From the NCBI GenBank assembly GCA_035235625.1, contig CP141148.1, positions 37,325,057-37,389,056 of the forward strand: a stretch of DNA of 64,000 nucleotides. The letters are read 5' to 3'. Position 1 is the first letter of the stretch; each line of letters begins with the position of its first letter. The position numbers and the translations under genes are program-made. The notes beneath the pieces were generated by a model that saw nothing but the letters and a program-made list of their open reading frames with translations, made no database searches and was not told the DNA's origin. Below, one piece after another: positions 1 through 11,705 of this stretch. Origin of the DNA: Saururus chinensis (lineage: Eukaryota; Streptophyta; Magnoliopsida; Piperales; Saururaceae).

Positions 1-440
1 GGTAATTTGAAATTGTCATATGTTAAATGTGTTATAGTATAAATTCTCATACTGAGTATTTTAAAATATTCACCACCCCCATACTTTCTAGGACCTGTCG
101 AAGCATAATATGAGAGTAGAAGGGAATTTTTTAGAGCTTTCAAGATATTTGTGAAGATTTTCAACCACACCATAGGTCATATGCAAGAAACATTATTTAT
201 TTTTCTCCGTATATGTTTGTACACAAATGGTATATTTTCTGAGAAATAAAATTTTTATGCTATGCTTATGGTAAATCCTACATGTCACATCTCGAGCGAA
301 CTCTGATATTTTATTAAATTTTATGTATTTAAAAAACCCAAGGGCGAGACAAGAGAGGCCCTTTTTGCGAGTCCAAAGCATTACATCACAGAGAAAGGGA
401 AGCGTTCTTTATGCTTCGCAGTCATCATGAGTTGAGCGTA
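1..440. other. Non-coding stretch, possible LTR remnant
   Basis: No gene is recognised here. A short segment at about 49-85 (ACTGAGTATTTT, then ATATTCACC) resembles the 'CTGAGTAT...TACTCACCC' block that also occurs in the solo LTR at about 7407-7440 and, on the other strand, at 63117-63150. This suggests decayed LTR sequence. The open frame at 193-381 on the minus strand has no recognisable domain. Confidence 0.3.
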
Positions 441-879
441 AGGAATGCCTGAGAGGCGTTCATTTTCAAGATCAACGGCGCATACGCTAGCGCACATTAG
501 CATAAGTATTCTTACACTATGGAGGACTTCAAGACCAACAGTCCTCCCCCACTCTCCTTCACCTGCTCCACAACCTCCACTCCTACCTTCCTTTTCCTCA
601 AAGCCTTTCCTGCCCCTTGAAATTGATATGCCTCATTCGTAGTAGGAACCAACATAGACAAAACCTGTAGTCAACATATGCATAATTATTTAACATCCAA
701 CTTTCAATAAAATAAATAGTTGAACAACTCTCAAACACTCTCAAATAATTCAATATATATATTATAGTGTTGCAATTACCTCTTATGGTCTCAAATATTT
801 GAACAATTGCGCATATCTACCCATTGACCTATGGTGTTTTCCCTCTTTTTTTCCCTTTTCAAGGCCACAATTTGGCCAC

Positions 880-1525
880 TTGCAACATTAGGGTGGCTTC
901 TTCGGCACAGGGGATATGAACATCCAAAAATGTTCAAACACCCAGACCTATAACATATAAAAGATATAAATTAGTATGTTGTAGCTCCCACATAATAATG
1001 AAAATACAATTATATACAAAGTATAAAATACATGTAGGACAAATGTAGCTCCAATCAATGATCCATAGCTCTTAGACTTGCCTGCCTCCTTCGACATAAG
1101 CTTCCTATGGAGGGTTGAGGCTGAGCCTACTAAAAAGCCATAAACAGCTTGCGACCAGTCATACCGATGGAGGTTGCCCATGTCTTCCACCAAGTCAACT
1201 TACTCGTTCTTGACCACATGGTTGGTCTGAGGAAATAGGAGGCATGCAAAATGTACAAGACGATCAATCTTGCACAATCTTCCATCGATTTATAGTCGGT
1301 CTTGCCAGCTAACAGGTCCGGGGTCTTCTCAATTTCGGACTTTGTAATCTTCTTCTTCCCAAAATGACGCTTACAAAAAACACCCCTCTCCTCTCGTTCC
1401 TGGCTGAAGACCACCTGATTGACCCCCATTTTTAGGCCAATGATGAGGCCCACATCCTCCACAGTGAAGTCCACTTTGTGTCCCTTGAATGTGACCCTAG
1501 GTTGGGCCTCAAACCAATAACCCAA
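880..1525 (-). pseudogene. DUF1985 / plant-mobile-domain-like coding remnant
   Basis: Read on the minus strand from 1525, the translation contains VDFTVEDVGLIIGLKMG, then a block ending SMEDCARLIVLYILHASYFL, then, in a second frame, LHRYDWSQAVYGFLVGSAST. After a likely intron it continues as VWVFEHFWMFISP at about 930-890. This order (VGLIIGL, LY.L...FL, W..AVY.FLV, ...WVFEHF) resembles the DUF1985 or plant-mobile-domain proteins found in plant transposons, often with a Ulp1-type protease. At least one frameshift near 1190 separates the two parts and no full-length frame exists. On its upstream (higher-coordinate) side it is cut by the hAT-like element at 1548. The family is inferred from motif order and was not confirmed by a search. 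Confidence 0.5.
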
Positions 1526-2017
1526 AATAACTTTGAACAGTGATGCCTAAGGGTGCTAACGAGCCGAGTCGAACCGAGTTTTCAGGTTTTTTGACTCGAG
1601 CTCGATTCTGAAAGCTCGGCTCGAGCTCGGCTCGAGCTCGATCGAAAAGCTCGATGCCTGGCTCGAGCTCGGTTCGATAATAAATTCGAAACTCGATTCG
1701 AGCTCGAGCTCGAAAATATACTATACCAACTCGAACTTACGTTCGAGTTGAGCTCGAATCCAATTTATAACCCAAACTATTTTTTTCTATAAAAAATCAT
1801 ATTAATTTAGAGAATCACACCAATATTATAAAAATAAAAATAAATTATAATAAACATAATTCTATTCTATTAAAGTTGTAAATATTATTTTAAAATCTAT
1901 GGTTAAAATAAGAGTCAATAAATACCCAACAAAAAAATTTTATTTGTCACCAAAAATTTAACTAATGTTATTCAAATATCTTATATAATTATATAAATAA
2001 TATAAAAAATAATTACC

Positions 2018-2996
2018 AAAATAACATAAAGAAAAAAATATTTACCAATATGATATTTCTTTTCGCCAGTGCCTCCGTGATTTTTAATTTTTTTTTTTAT
2101 AATTTCATTCTTGAAGAGGAAAAATTCAATATAATGTACTAATTTGTCATTTAAAGGAAGAAATCAATATAATGTACTGATTTTGTCCTTTTAAAAATAA
2201 AATTAATGCAATATATTAATTTTGTCATTTAGAAACGATAAAATCAATAATAAAATAATTTTGTCCTCTCTTCTCTCTACTATCTCTTCATTCACTCTCT
2301 CTCCTCTCTCTATTCACTCTCTCTCCTCTCTCTATTCACTCTCTCATTTCTATATTTCTATTCAATCTCTCTCCTCTCTCTTTTGGCTCTATGTTATTCT
2401 CTTTCTTCACACTCTCTCTACACTTTCTCTTCTCTCTGTCCTCTCTTCTTTATCTTTCTCTCTCCCTATCTCTCTTTCATGTGAATGACGTGAGCCTTAG
2501 CTCTGAGAAGTGGGGAGAAAGTAAAAAATTAATTTAATTTTTTTATTTATATATTATATATTAAAATATTAAATTTAAAATAAAATACAATGTATTTATG
2601 AATGACGAAAAATAATATTTTTTAAAAAATTTCATTATTTTGTCCTTTAGAAGAGAAGAGAGAAAAAAAAAAAGAGAATAGAAAGAAAGAGGAGAGAGAG
2701 ATAAGAGAGATAATCGAAAGAGAGAGGGGTGAGAGAGAATAGAGAGAGGAGAGAGAGAGTGAATAGAGAGGGAGAGAGAGAGAAGAGAGAGAAAAGAGAG
2801 AAAAAATCAGTTCATTATTGACTTCGTCATTTGAAGCGACAAAGTTAGAACATTATATTAATTTAAGTGTACTCATTTCGTCATTCTAAAGGATGAAATT
2901 ATGAAAAAATAAATAAAAAAAACCACGCATGTGTCAGCACCTAGTCATTGAAAAGGAACATCATATTGGTAAATTTTTTTCTCTTTCCGTTAATTT
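2018..2996. repeat. Inverted-repeat core inside hAT-like copy 1
   Basis: The left arm near 2018-2065 (containing TTTACCAATATGAT) matches the complement of the right arm near 2949-2996 (ATCATATTGGTAAA). Further inside, a CT-rich tract (2262-2480) faces a GA-rich tract (2640-2815). Words such as TTTGTCATTTAAA and ATTTCGTCATTCTAAAGGATG recur in 39-40 bp steps on the left arm. The arrangement looks like a foldback or MITE-like element nested in the hAT-like element. The same core lies at about 19310-20280 in copy 2. Confidence 0.55.
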
Positions 2997-3962
2997 GATA
3001 CTTATATAAAATTTCTCATATAATAAGCCACAAAAAACTAAACTAGTCACTAAAGTTATGACAATTCTTATTAACATATTTCATATCTAATTATTCTAGT
3101 AACTATAAAAAAGTTCATAATAAGAGAATTATTTGGACCTCAGTAATAGCATATTTTATGGTGTGTGGATTGCCTATAAAAAGAAAAATTAATATAATTA
3201 GAATTCAAGAGTAAAATTTAGACTTGGTTCACTGGATATATTTATAGGAAAAATCTAGATATAATTCACTAAATCTCTCATTCTAAACTAATATAATTGG
3301 TTGAATTAAGAATATTCATTTGTAAGTAGAATAACATATTTATATTTGTTAGGATTAGAATGATTAAAGGTAGTATTTAAAATTTAAATAATATTATATA
3401 GATGAATAAGGGTAGAATAGAAATAAAATAATTTATCATACCTACATTCTCAATTTTATTAGTAGTAGGATTTATATTTGTTTAAAATATAATAGTATAA
3501 TATAGTTATTATATATCATATTATATAGTATATCATATACCATATATTAATGTATATATAGGATATATATTTTATAAAATAATATAAAATATTATGGGTA
3601 TATGAAAGGTAAATGTGCAAATATGATGTTTATATTATTTTTATTCGTATATATAGTATTGATATGAATTTAAAATCTTAAAAATTATATGATTTATTTT
3701 ATATAATTTACTCATTATATTGAAGTCAATGTTATAGAGTTGGAGCCTCCGTAAGCGTGTGAAAGAGTTTTGACAAAGTTAAGAACTTAAGATACTCATC
3801 AGTCATCACATTACAAATTACAAGTAAAACTTTTGGACCCATAGTTGACTCCATTTATTTTATGGTTTATAAATATAGGGGAGGAGCCAATGGTTGATTC
3901 TATTCAATTATATTTTATAGTAGTCGTGACTAATGATTAAAACTTTATATATACATTCATGC

Positions 3963-3964
<2 letters not shown>

Positions 3965-4007
<43 letters not shown>

Positions 4008-4040
4008 TACACATATATATGTATGTGTGTATGAGAGAGA
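3965..4040. repeat. Compound TA/CA/GA microsatellite
   Basis: A run of about 13 TA units is followed by about nine CA units, then TATG/TGTG and a short GA run. The same tract appears unchanged in length in the second element copy at 21245-21320. Microsatellites mutate quickly, so this supports very recent copying. Confidence 0.8.
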
Positions 4041-4833
4041 GAAAGAATCAATTAGTGATCTAGTAGTTGCTAAGAGAAGTATAATCGTACGCATATAAGC
4101 AATAAAGGCCAATATTATTAGTTAAATTAAGAATATGCAATTAAAATTACATATTTATACTTATTAAGATTAGAATGATTAAAGGTAGTATTTAAAAATT
4201 TAATAATATATATTATATAGATGAATAAGGGTATAATAAGAATGAAATAATTTTTCATACCTACATTCTCAATTTTATTAGTAGTAGGATTTATATTTAT
4301 TTTAAATATAATAGCATAATATGGATATTATATACAATAATATATAATATATTACATACTATATATTGATGTATATATAGTATATATTAGTACAAAATAA
4401 TATAAAATTTATAGGTATATGAAAGGTGAAAGTTAAAAAATTTATATAATATAGGTATAATATATTAATATGTAAAAAGTAATATATAATAAATCGAGTC
4501 GAGTTCGAGCCGAGCTTCGAGTCGATCTCGAGTCGAACCGAACATGTTTCGAGTCGAGTCGATTCGAGCTGGACCATGTTCGAGATCGGCTCGTTTACTT
4601 TCGAGTTCGAACCGAGCTCGAGTCGAGCTCTATTCGAGCCGAGCCAACTTCGAGTCGAACCGAGCCGAGCCAATTCAGCTCGACGAGCTGGCTCGGCTCG
4701 TTAGCACCCTTAGTGATGCCTGACAAATGATGGTTATGGCGAAGAAAGAAAGAGGAGGGGGCAATCCACAGTCAGAGCAACATGCGGAAGGGACTATATA
4801 GAAGGGCAATCGTTGACTGGGTGACCCGATCGG

Positions 4834-5316
4834 TCAAAGGCGACACAACCAGTGACCCGGAAAGGGTTGCTCACCCAGGGAACCAAATGATGAGGGAAGG
4901 GCGTAATAGCCGAAAGAAGTGAGTGGCGGGTGGGCTAGCTCGTCGCTTGTGGAATCGATCGTCAGACCAACTGGGTTATGGGGAAGATCCAGCCGTGGCA
5001 CCCGCGATGGACTTCCAATGGGGTCAAACATGCTGAGGACCGTGAGCATGTCAATGGTCTCGTTTTCGACCACAAGGAGGATGGGCTTGAAGGTGGATGT
5101 TGATAGAGGCAGGATAGCGGGATGATTGCAATATCTTCTTTTAATTTGGCGAGGGAATCTTCGTAATTCCATGGTGGTAGCAAGGGAGGGTGGGAGAGAC
5201 TGAGCTCCTTCTACCTTGGTTGTGGGATGGAGGTGGAGAATAAATAATATGCTAGTGGCCAGGCCCTTCGGTGGTGCAAGATCAGACTCTCTTTGATACC
5301 ATTGTTGTGAATCCAT
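4834..5316 (-). other. Open frame of unknown nature next to a PBS-like site
   Basis: The minus strand is open for 160 codons from 5316 but shows no domain I recognise; it is rich in Pro, Ser and Leu. Its first bases include AATGGTATCAAAGAGAG, which resembles the TGGTATCAGAGC primer-binding site complementary to the initiator tRNA-Met of many plant retrotransposons. A second such site (CTGATATCAATGATG on the plus strand) lies at 5370-5384. The frame could be a degenerate retroelement leader, or the upstream part of the DUF1985-like remnant beyond the hAT insertion. Evidence for either is weak. Confidence 0.25.
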
Positions 5317-5320
5317 TTGT

Positions 5321-5769
5321 GTATCGAATTACTAGGAGAGGGTAGGAGGGAGGTCCAAAACAGAACTCTCTGATATCAATGATGTAGACTGATGTCTACA
5401 CAAGCTAAATTAAAGTTAAAAAACATAAAGAAGATAACTGAACAATAACATAAAATAAAATAACTAACTTGAATTCTAATTTCTGAATTCTTAAATACTA
5501 ATCTTCTCTAAAGCACACAATATATAGAGAAAATCTAAACTAATCTTAATAGAACTAGGAAATAATCATTAATCTAATTCTAACTAAATAAGGAGTATAA
5601 CTATTATGAATTAGAATAAGAATCAATCTAACCTAAAATAGGAATCTAATCTAATTTTAGGGTCATAACAACCTTGTCCAGAGAATGGGTGGGCCAATGC
5701 TCGGCCGCTAGGCATTGCACAGGGCAGCCCATGATGACGCAGGCCCCACACTAATTAGTGCGGCATCAA
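5321..5769. other. AT-rich stretch, no gene seen
   Basis: The sequence is AT-rich with short AATCTAAT/CTAACTAA-type words and an isolated GC-richer patch at 5690-5760. No open frame, RNA gene or element end can be supported. Confidence 0.4.
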
Positions 5770-6144
5770 CATAACCATCTTTTATTATTATTTTATTCTT
5801 TTTCCACTTTCAACTTCAAAATGTGATAACTTCCTACCCTCGAAGTCAAAATCACGTGTTCTTGGTATTGATGGGCTGGTATCGATGAACCTTTCGAAAC
5901 TAGATCCCGCATGGGTAGGTTATCCCACATTTTTAAGTGGATCCTGTTTATCTAGCACACCTCCCAAGGTTGTAACTTTCGCTCCCGACCTCTGTTTTGT
6001 GCATTATTCGATTCGTTATGCTCGTTACTTTGAGCTCTAACTATATATGAAGATTTTATGCCTTAAAACCCTCTAAATCCTATTAAAAAATTGTAAGTAC
6101 CAATAACCCCTCAGGTTAGATGTAATAAAAAAAAGGGGCGTGAC
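5770..6144 (-). mobile_element. Truncated LTR fragment, minus orientation
   Basis: On the minus strand this begins TGTCACGCCCC at 6144. It runs through GAGGTCGGGAGCGAAAGTTAC (about 6000-5980) and CATCAATACCAAGAACACG (about 5885-5867). These blocks match, in order, the first 330 bp or so of the plus-strand solo LTR that starts at 6153. It is therefore the 5' part of a related LTR in the opposite orientation. The remainder is missing. Confidence 0.65.
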
Positions 6145-6152
6145 AACATATT

Positions 6153-7800
6153 TGTAACGACTCTAAAATTCTTGGTAAAATTTCATGCCTTTAGTAAAGA
6201 TGATTTTGGAGTTTTTAATATTTTTTAGAGATTTTTACGAGATAATATTTTAGAAGAGTATGATAGAGCTCGTAGAAATGAGCGTGACGAGACAAAAACC
6301 GTGTAAATCGGAGGTCGGGAGTGAAAGTTACGACCTCGATAAGTAGGATGAATAAGTGGGACCCACTTGTAAAATATGAACGAATGTATGTGGTTTCGTA
6401 GGGCTTGTCAATACGAGTCCAACGGCACCAGGAACGCGCAAAACTGAGTTTGGGATAGGAAGTTGCATTTATTTGAAGTTTAAAAAAAAAGAAGAATTTT
6501 TGATGGCTTGGCTCAGTGCGGCGCAGTGCGCGCTAAACGCGCGTTTGTCACGCATGCTCCGCCAATTTTGGCGGTGCCCATTGAAACGGTGGTGGCGCCG
6601 CGGTTTCCGACAGTGCACCACTGCCCCTTCCGCCTATAAATAGTGAACTCCGGCCATTATTTTTACTTCAACTCATTTTCTTACCCTTCCACTGTTTTCA
6701 CTGCCTTTGACCCGTTTTAAGTCTGATTCACCCGATCGAAGACCCGTTTCCTACTAAATCGAGGGTGTTCTACGCACTAGAAGGGTTATTTTCTTGAGGT
6801 AACCTCTCTAAAACCTAGAAAAATGTGCCCCTTCCCTAATCCTCTCATTTCTTCTTTTTACTGTTTCTGAGTCGTTTCAAGCCCAATTCTGCCCATTCAA
6901 AGGGCGTTCTCTACTAAAGAAAATGTGATGAACGCCGTGGTGGGGTTATTTTCATATTCTGGAGTCTTTATATTGATGAATTTTATACTCAAGGTTAAGG
7001 TAGGGTGTTTTAAACTCTAAATAACTGCTTTGCTGATTTGAGTCAATCTTACTTGAAGTATTTGATTCAAATATGATTATGATGCTTGTTTTAACCGATA
7101 AATGGATTTTCTCTTGAATTATGTGACAATTTTGCTACGTATATCGATGTGAATTGATTTTGTACGCACCACATAGTGTTGTGGGTTCGTACATTGTTTT
7201 GATGCCCGCCGAGAAAAATAATCAGCTAGTGGCGCGCACAGGGTAGAGCATCATGGGGAAACTCCTTTCTTAGTGGCCTCTGTTGTCCCATGAGTGCGGA
7301 GGTAGGCCGTTAGGTATCGCAGCTTGTGGATTTGATTGGATTTGTGAATTCGTTTGATTTGATTTTAAAGATGTTTTGCTTAACATTTCTTTTAGATTTT
7401 AAACAAACCTACTAAGTATAAATATACTCATGCACCCAGACTTTGCAGGTGATGCAATGATGGAAGAAGGGAAAGAAGAAAAGTTTTTCAAATAGTTGTG
7501 TGTTTGCTACGTTAGAAAAACAATGCAATTATATATATGACCGATGTGTAAAGGCACGATGTGCCAAGATAATCATGTTTTTGTATAACTACTGGCTCTA
7601 TGTACAGTAAATGTTGGTATGTATATTAAGCTTATGTTATAAACTTTTTTGTCAATATGTTTTTATTATTCTTGGTTGTGCAATTACTCCGACATATTCT
7701 ACAATGAGCATACGATCGTTTTACGTTAACACCCGTCAGTTTGGTTCGTGTCGGACAAGATCATTAATATTATATTATCCTAAAATGGGCGGGCGTTACA
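6153..7800 (+). mobile_element. Solo LTR (Ty3/gypsy-like) with 5-bp target duplication
   Basis: The 1648-bp unit starts TGTAACGACTC and ends GGGCGTTACA, with the TG...CA termini of LTRs. ATATT lies immediately on both sides (6148-6152 and 7801-7805), which is a perfect 5-bp target duplication. No second LTR, primer-binding site or coding region is attached, so this is best read as a solo LTR left by LTR-LTR recombination. TGTAACG starts are common in plant Ty3/gypsy LTRs. The superfamily is inferred; the boundaries are seen directly. Confidence 0.8.
6635..6642 (+). promoter_or_regulatory. LTR TATA box
   Basis: TATAAATA lies inside the solo LTR, 482 bp from its left end and downstream of a GC-rich segment. 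It is a plausible core promoter for the former element and would mark the U3/R junction about 25-30 bp downstream. Confidence 0.5.
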
Positions 7801-7805
7801 ATATT

Positions 7806-9880
7806 ACTCAAGTTACTTGCCCCCTTGTGTTAAGTTTTTCAAATTTTTAACAAAGCGATCGATCGGCCTAAGAAGCAATCATCGGACCACAAAAATTTTT
7901 TAACAGTAAGATTATAGATAGATCGGTCCATAAACCGATCAATCAATACAAAGAAATCAACTTACAGTGAGTTGATTGATCGATTTGGAAAACGATTGAT
8001 CAATCTGTTTAAACTTTTGAATGACGGGGTTTATAGTTGATCAAATGATTGATCTCTCTTCAAAGTGATCTATCGGTCTAACAGTTTTTTGAATGATTTC
8101 AATTTTCTTTCCGGTTTTGAATGAATGGATGCGTCTCTTTGAAAAGGATTTCGTCCCAAAGTGTATACAAAGAGCTTTTTCACTTAGGATATACATGAGT
8201 TTTGATTTACTTTTCAAGTTTTCCATAAAAGCATCTTGTTTTCTCTCTCTTCAGAAGAGAAGATAATATTTAGCCTATTGTTCCAAAAGGAGAAAGTAGA
8301 TTTGTCTTTAAAAGTGTAATTTGTAGACAAATATGTAAGGCTTCATTGTATCTTAAAGACAGTTTGCGGGGTTCCTAATTACATACCACAATCAAAGATT
8401 TGGTGGGGGCAAAAACTATTTTTAGGAGAGTGATTCATGCCTTGAAGCAGAGTTTGTTGTAGTACATTTCCTACAACAAATTTAAGGTTTTGAAGCAGTT
8501 ATTTCAACAAGGTGTTCATCATCCATATCAGCCACCGTACAAGGTTTATTGAATCAAAAGATTGAAGTTATCTACTATTAATCAAGTCACAAGGTCAAAA
8601 GGAATCCCACCAACACCTTGTGCCGTTAAATCTCGATCTGATTATTCTCAAAGCTTGGGCTAAAGTTGGTGCATGAGAACTTAAACTCATAATAACGTTT
8701 TCCTTGTAAAAATGCCCATTGATGTTGAAAGAGCATTGTGGCTAACATTTCTTTAATACTTGTTTCGATTTTTACTATATGCATGCTAGTTCAACAATGC
8801 AAAAAAAAAAAAATAATGAAAACTTTAAATGAAAATGTTTTGGATACCGGCTTAACCCTACAAAATCTATTGTATACATAGGCTATATATTATTTTAATC
8901 TTTTATCTGAAGATGTATACATGAGAATTAAACTACAATTTATGAGAAATAAGCTTCAAAGTATTGAAAAAGCATTCTTATATGGCCCACTAGTAAGTAC
9001 CAATAAAGAAATGATCGTATTGAGGCTGGTAAGCATATTCAACATATTTACAAATTTATCTTAGGGTCTTAGTATTTGGGGTATATATATATATTATGAG
9101 TTAATTATTATGGACTACTATGGCAGATTCATATATTTTATTATTGGTTTAAATATATGATTAGGGATTATAAGTAATTTTGTGATTAATTATGAGTTAT
9201 TTATAATTTTCATATAATTAGTATTAATGGGTTTTAGGCTAAGTTGCCCGTTAAGAATTTCCTTCCATCTATGACCTACAACATTAATATACGTTAGATG
9301 CATATTGAAAAATATGTGGCCAATACATCTTGAGCCATAGGATCTTGTGTAATAGGGGTGGGGAGAATTCAAAACCTGTCTACCCTTTAGTAATATGCGC
9401 CACTCTATTGAAATCATGCAGCGATAAACGGCCTCCTTTCTAAGGTTTTAGTTGTGGAAACAAACAAAGTTTTAGCAAAATCAAAAAAATGGAAACAGAC
9501 CACCCTGAGCATCTCGTGAATTTTTTGTATCCTTTTTTACTCGAATAAACAGAAAGAAAAAATAAATAAAGGAAAAAGACAAATGACCCGTGAGGGAACT
9601 TTGGCTTTGAAGGCGTTACTCCATACAAAATCAGAACAAAATGGTGGGTCACTGTGAAGGGGCCTATTGAACTCGACCGTTGGTTCCCAGACAAAACCCT
9701 GCACTGATGCAAGTATGAAGCCAGCCTTGCTTGAAGTACTATAACTTCAGACGTTCATTTGTTCAATATGCCAGTGTCTGGGACCCTTATTGGATTGTCC
9801 CAAGTGCTTCCGTTTTGGGTAATTCTCCCCATGTCTTGATTAACTGATTATTAAGTGTTCAATAACACAATTTCAATCAC
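7806..9880. other. Intergenic, no gene recognised
   Basis: The first 250 bp contain repeated GATCGATC/TTGATCGAT words, for example near 7855, 7980 and 8040. The rest is AT-rich. Short open frames on the minus strand (8041-8226, 9190-9417, 9440-9712) have no recognisable domain and biased composition. A degenerate transposon origin is likely for 7850-8700 but cannot be assigned to a family. Confidence 0.3.
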
Positions 9881-9911
9881 GTGAAAGATGCAATGCCAGT
9901 ACACAATCGAT

Positions 9912-10029
9912 CACTAGGATGGTGGGCCACTGAGCATGTTTTATACACGAATAGCTACGCTAGTTCTGACCAAATGACGAACACTGCATTAACTTAATCA
10001 CTAGGATGGTGGCCACTGAGCATGTTTTA
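9912..10029. repeat. Direct repeat of about 32 bp
   Basis: CACTAGGATGGTGGGCCACT, continuing GAGCATGTTTTA, starts near 9912 and recurs near 9999 with one base missing. The period is about 87 bp. It looks like a small local duplication. Confidence 0.75.
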
Positions 10030-10141
10030 ACTTGCTCACTTGATCACACATGGGTATAGGGCATAAACACGGTTGAAGCCTGAACAACACCACTTTACAG
10101 CTCTCCTAAATAAACAAATAAAAACTTAAAGATATAATAAT

Positions 10142-10325
10142 ACTCCTTCAGTTTTATATTAATAATTTTATTTAAAAAAATAATAATTTTTATTAAAGGG
10201 TAAAATAGGAAAATAGCTCATGATACTTTTTTTAAGTACTTAATTATTTAAATTAAATTAAATAAAATTATTAATATAAAATAATATTTTTTGTCAAATA
10301 GAACTAATAATTTAAGATAAAAGGA
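10142..10325. mobile_element. MITE-like hairpin sequence
   Basis: TACTCCTTCAG opens the unit. TTTATATTAATAATTTTATT at about 10153 recurs as its exact complement at about 10260-10280. TACTCC(C/T)TC(C/A)G starts with TA are typical of Stowaway-like MITEs; the right outer end is decayed. Confidence 0.55.
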
Positions 10326-10839
10326 CTATAATGGAAAAAACTACCATGAGCTTAGGTTCAGGGTACCTTACCTGCGCTCAAAGGCGCCTTTGGGCGAAGA
10401 ACATCAGAGCACGCCGGCTGCCGGGCAGGAGACATGATTTAGCCCAAATGCCACCCACTTTGGTAATGTTCTTCAAAGTTTCAACTCCCCCTCCCACTAG
10501 CCACATACTAAACTAATGATATGCAATGTTACTTTATCAGCATCCTTTTGTAGCAGCTCCCTTTAACATCATCAGCAACGCACTTGATGCTAGAGAGGCA
10601 GAGATTCCTTGCTATGCTTGGATAAAGTGGGCAGCCCCATTATGAAGGGGTCCATGCACCGAAAAGAAGAAGAAGTTCATTAAAAGTCAAATGAGGAGGA
10701 ATTGTAATGTGACATGAGTCAATTGGTTGCAACAAAAAAAGATGCAAAACAAAAGGAAAAGGAAATATGCCTCCCACCTTTCCAACAAAAAAAATTGGAA
10801 CGTTGGAGAACAAAACAATGCACCCCACATCATTCCCCA

Positions 10840-10847
10840 TATAAATA
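10840..10847 (+). promoter_or_regulatory. Candidate TATA box of the subtilase gene
   Basis: TATAAATA is followed by a CT-rich leader (TTTCTCTCTGG) typical of plant 5' ends. It lies about 860 bp before the start codon. That implies a long leader with a likely 5'UTR intron, since TTTCAG acceptor-like sites occur at 11574-11579 and 11694-11699. The assignment is an inference from position and composition. Confidence 0.4.
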
Positions 10848-11705
10848 CAATATATAACGTTTCTCTCTGGTCTTCTTTAGTTTCCTTGACCACATTCTCC
10901 TTTCCTTCTGTAGTTCTTTTCTTTTATGCCATGTTTATCCTTTGGCAAGCTGGTATTTTTCAGCTGTAGAGCAGTAGCAGTAGCAGCAGCAGCAGCACTA
11001 GCGGACACCAGACAGACTGAGCTGAGTGTATTAAACAAATACAGGGGAAGTATGAAAGGGACCTTCTTCAAACCTGACTGACTCTCTTAAATAAAACGTT
11101 CACATTCTCACACCACCCCACCACTACCCAGTTGGAGGGGGAAAGGAGATCAGTATAGAAAACCTGCAGATTCTCTGATACGCCATCTTTACACTCCAAC
11201 AAAGATAAAGGGTACTTATTATTTGCTGCCTTTTTCACCAAAATGCCTGCTTTTTCCTCTGTTATCTATGGAGTCCCAGTCTCATAGCTGAAAATGGGTT
11301 GCTGAGTGTGTCCACCAAGCACTGCCGCTGCTTCATGTTTACCTTCAACTGGGCTGGAGAACTGGACTGTTGAAAGTTGGGAGCAGGCTCTCCGTTTGCG
11401 TGTTTCTCTCTGTACCTTCATATATATCTGTGGTTCATCCATTTGGATATCAAGTATGATCGCATTAGTGGAAAGATCGGCCCTTTGATGGTTTCTGCAC
11501 CATATCTTACACTTTGTTTTCTTCTTCCTCTCGTGGATGCACAAAATGAAATTGAATCATGAATTTATTGTGTTTTCAGGTGTATTCATAGAACAGAGGG
11601 CATTCTCTATACTTGAACTTTTCGCACGACAGAGGTGGAGTCATATAGAGGAGTGAGGATCGGAGAAAGGTGCTTTTTTGTTACTGGGTCGTATTTCAGG
11701 ACTCA

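Larger units (their letters stand above)
1548..4712. mobile_element. Non-autonomous hAT-like DNA transposon, copy 1
   Basis: The element is 3165 bp long. Its ends are perfect inverted repeats: TAAGGGTGCTAACGAGCC at the left and its complement at 4692-4712, perfect over about 21 bp. It is flanked by an exact 8-bp duplication, GTGATGCC, at 1540-1547 and 4713-4720. Eight-base duplications and short TIRs starting (T/C)A(A/G)GG are typical of the hAT superfamily. About 200 bp inside each end are dense in CGAGCTCG words, like the subterminal transposase-binding repeats of hAT elements. The interior is very AT-rich, with CT-rich and GA-rich tracts, and holds no transposase frame, so it must be mobilised in trans. 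Copy 2 at 18834 is almost identical. The family name is inference; the ends and duplication are direct observations. Confidence 0.85.

Noticed and set aside
445-642. 65-codon proline-rich open frame
   Set aside because: Low-complexity composition, no signal peptide or neighbouring promoter; better explained by a repeat shared with 56480-56550 on the other strand.
2222-2488. Open frame rich in Ser and Leu (88 codons), also at 19541-19768
   Set aside because: It is a by-product of the CT-rich tract inside both hAT-like copies; no start context, domain or gene-like composition.
4359-4673. 104-codon minus-strand frame, repeated at 21639-21953
   Set aside because: It translates the CGAGTCGAG subterminal repeats of the hAT-like element and is identical in both copies for that reason, not because of coding constraint.
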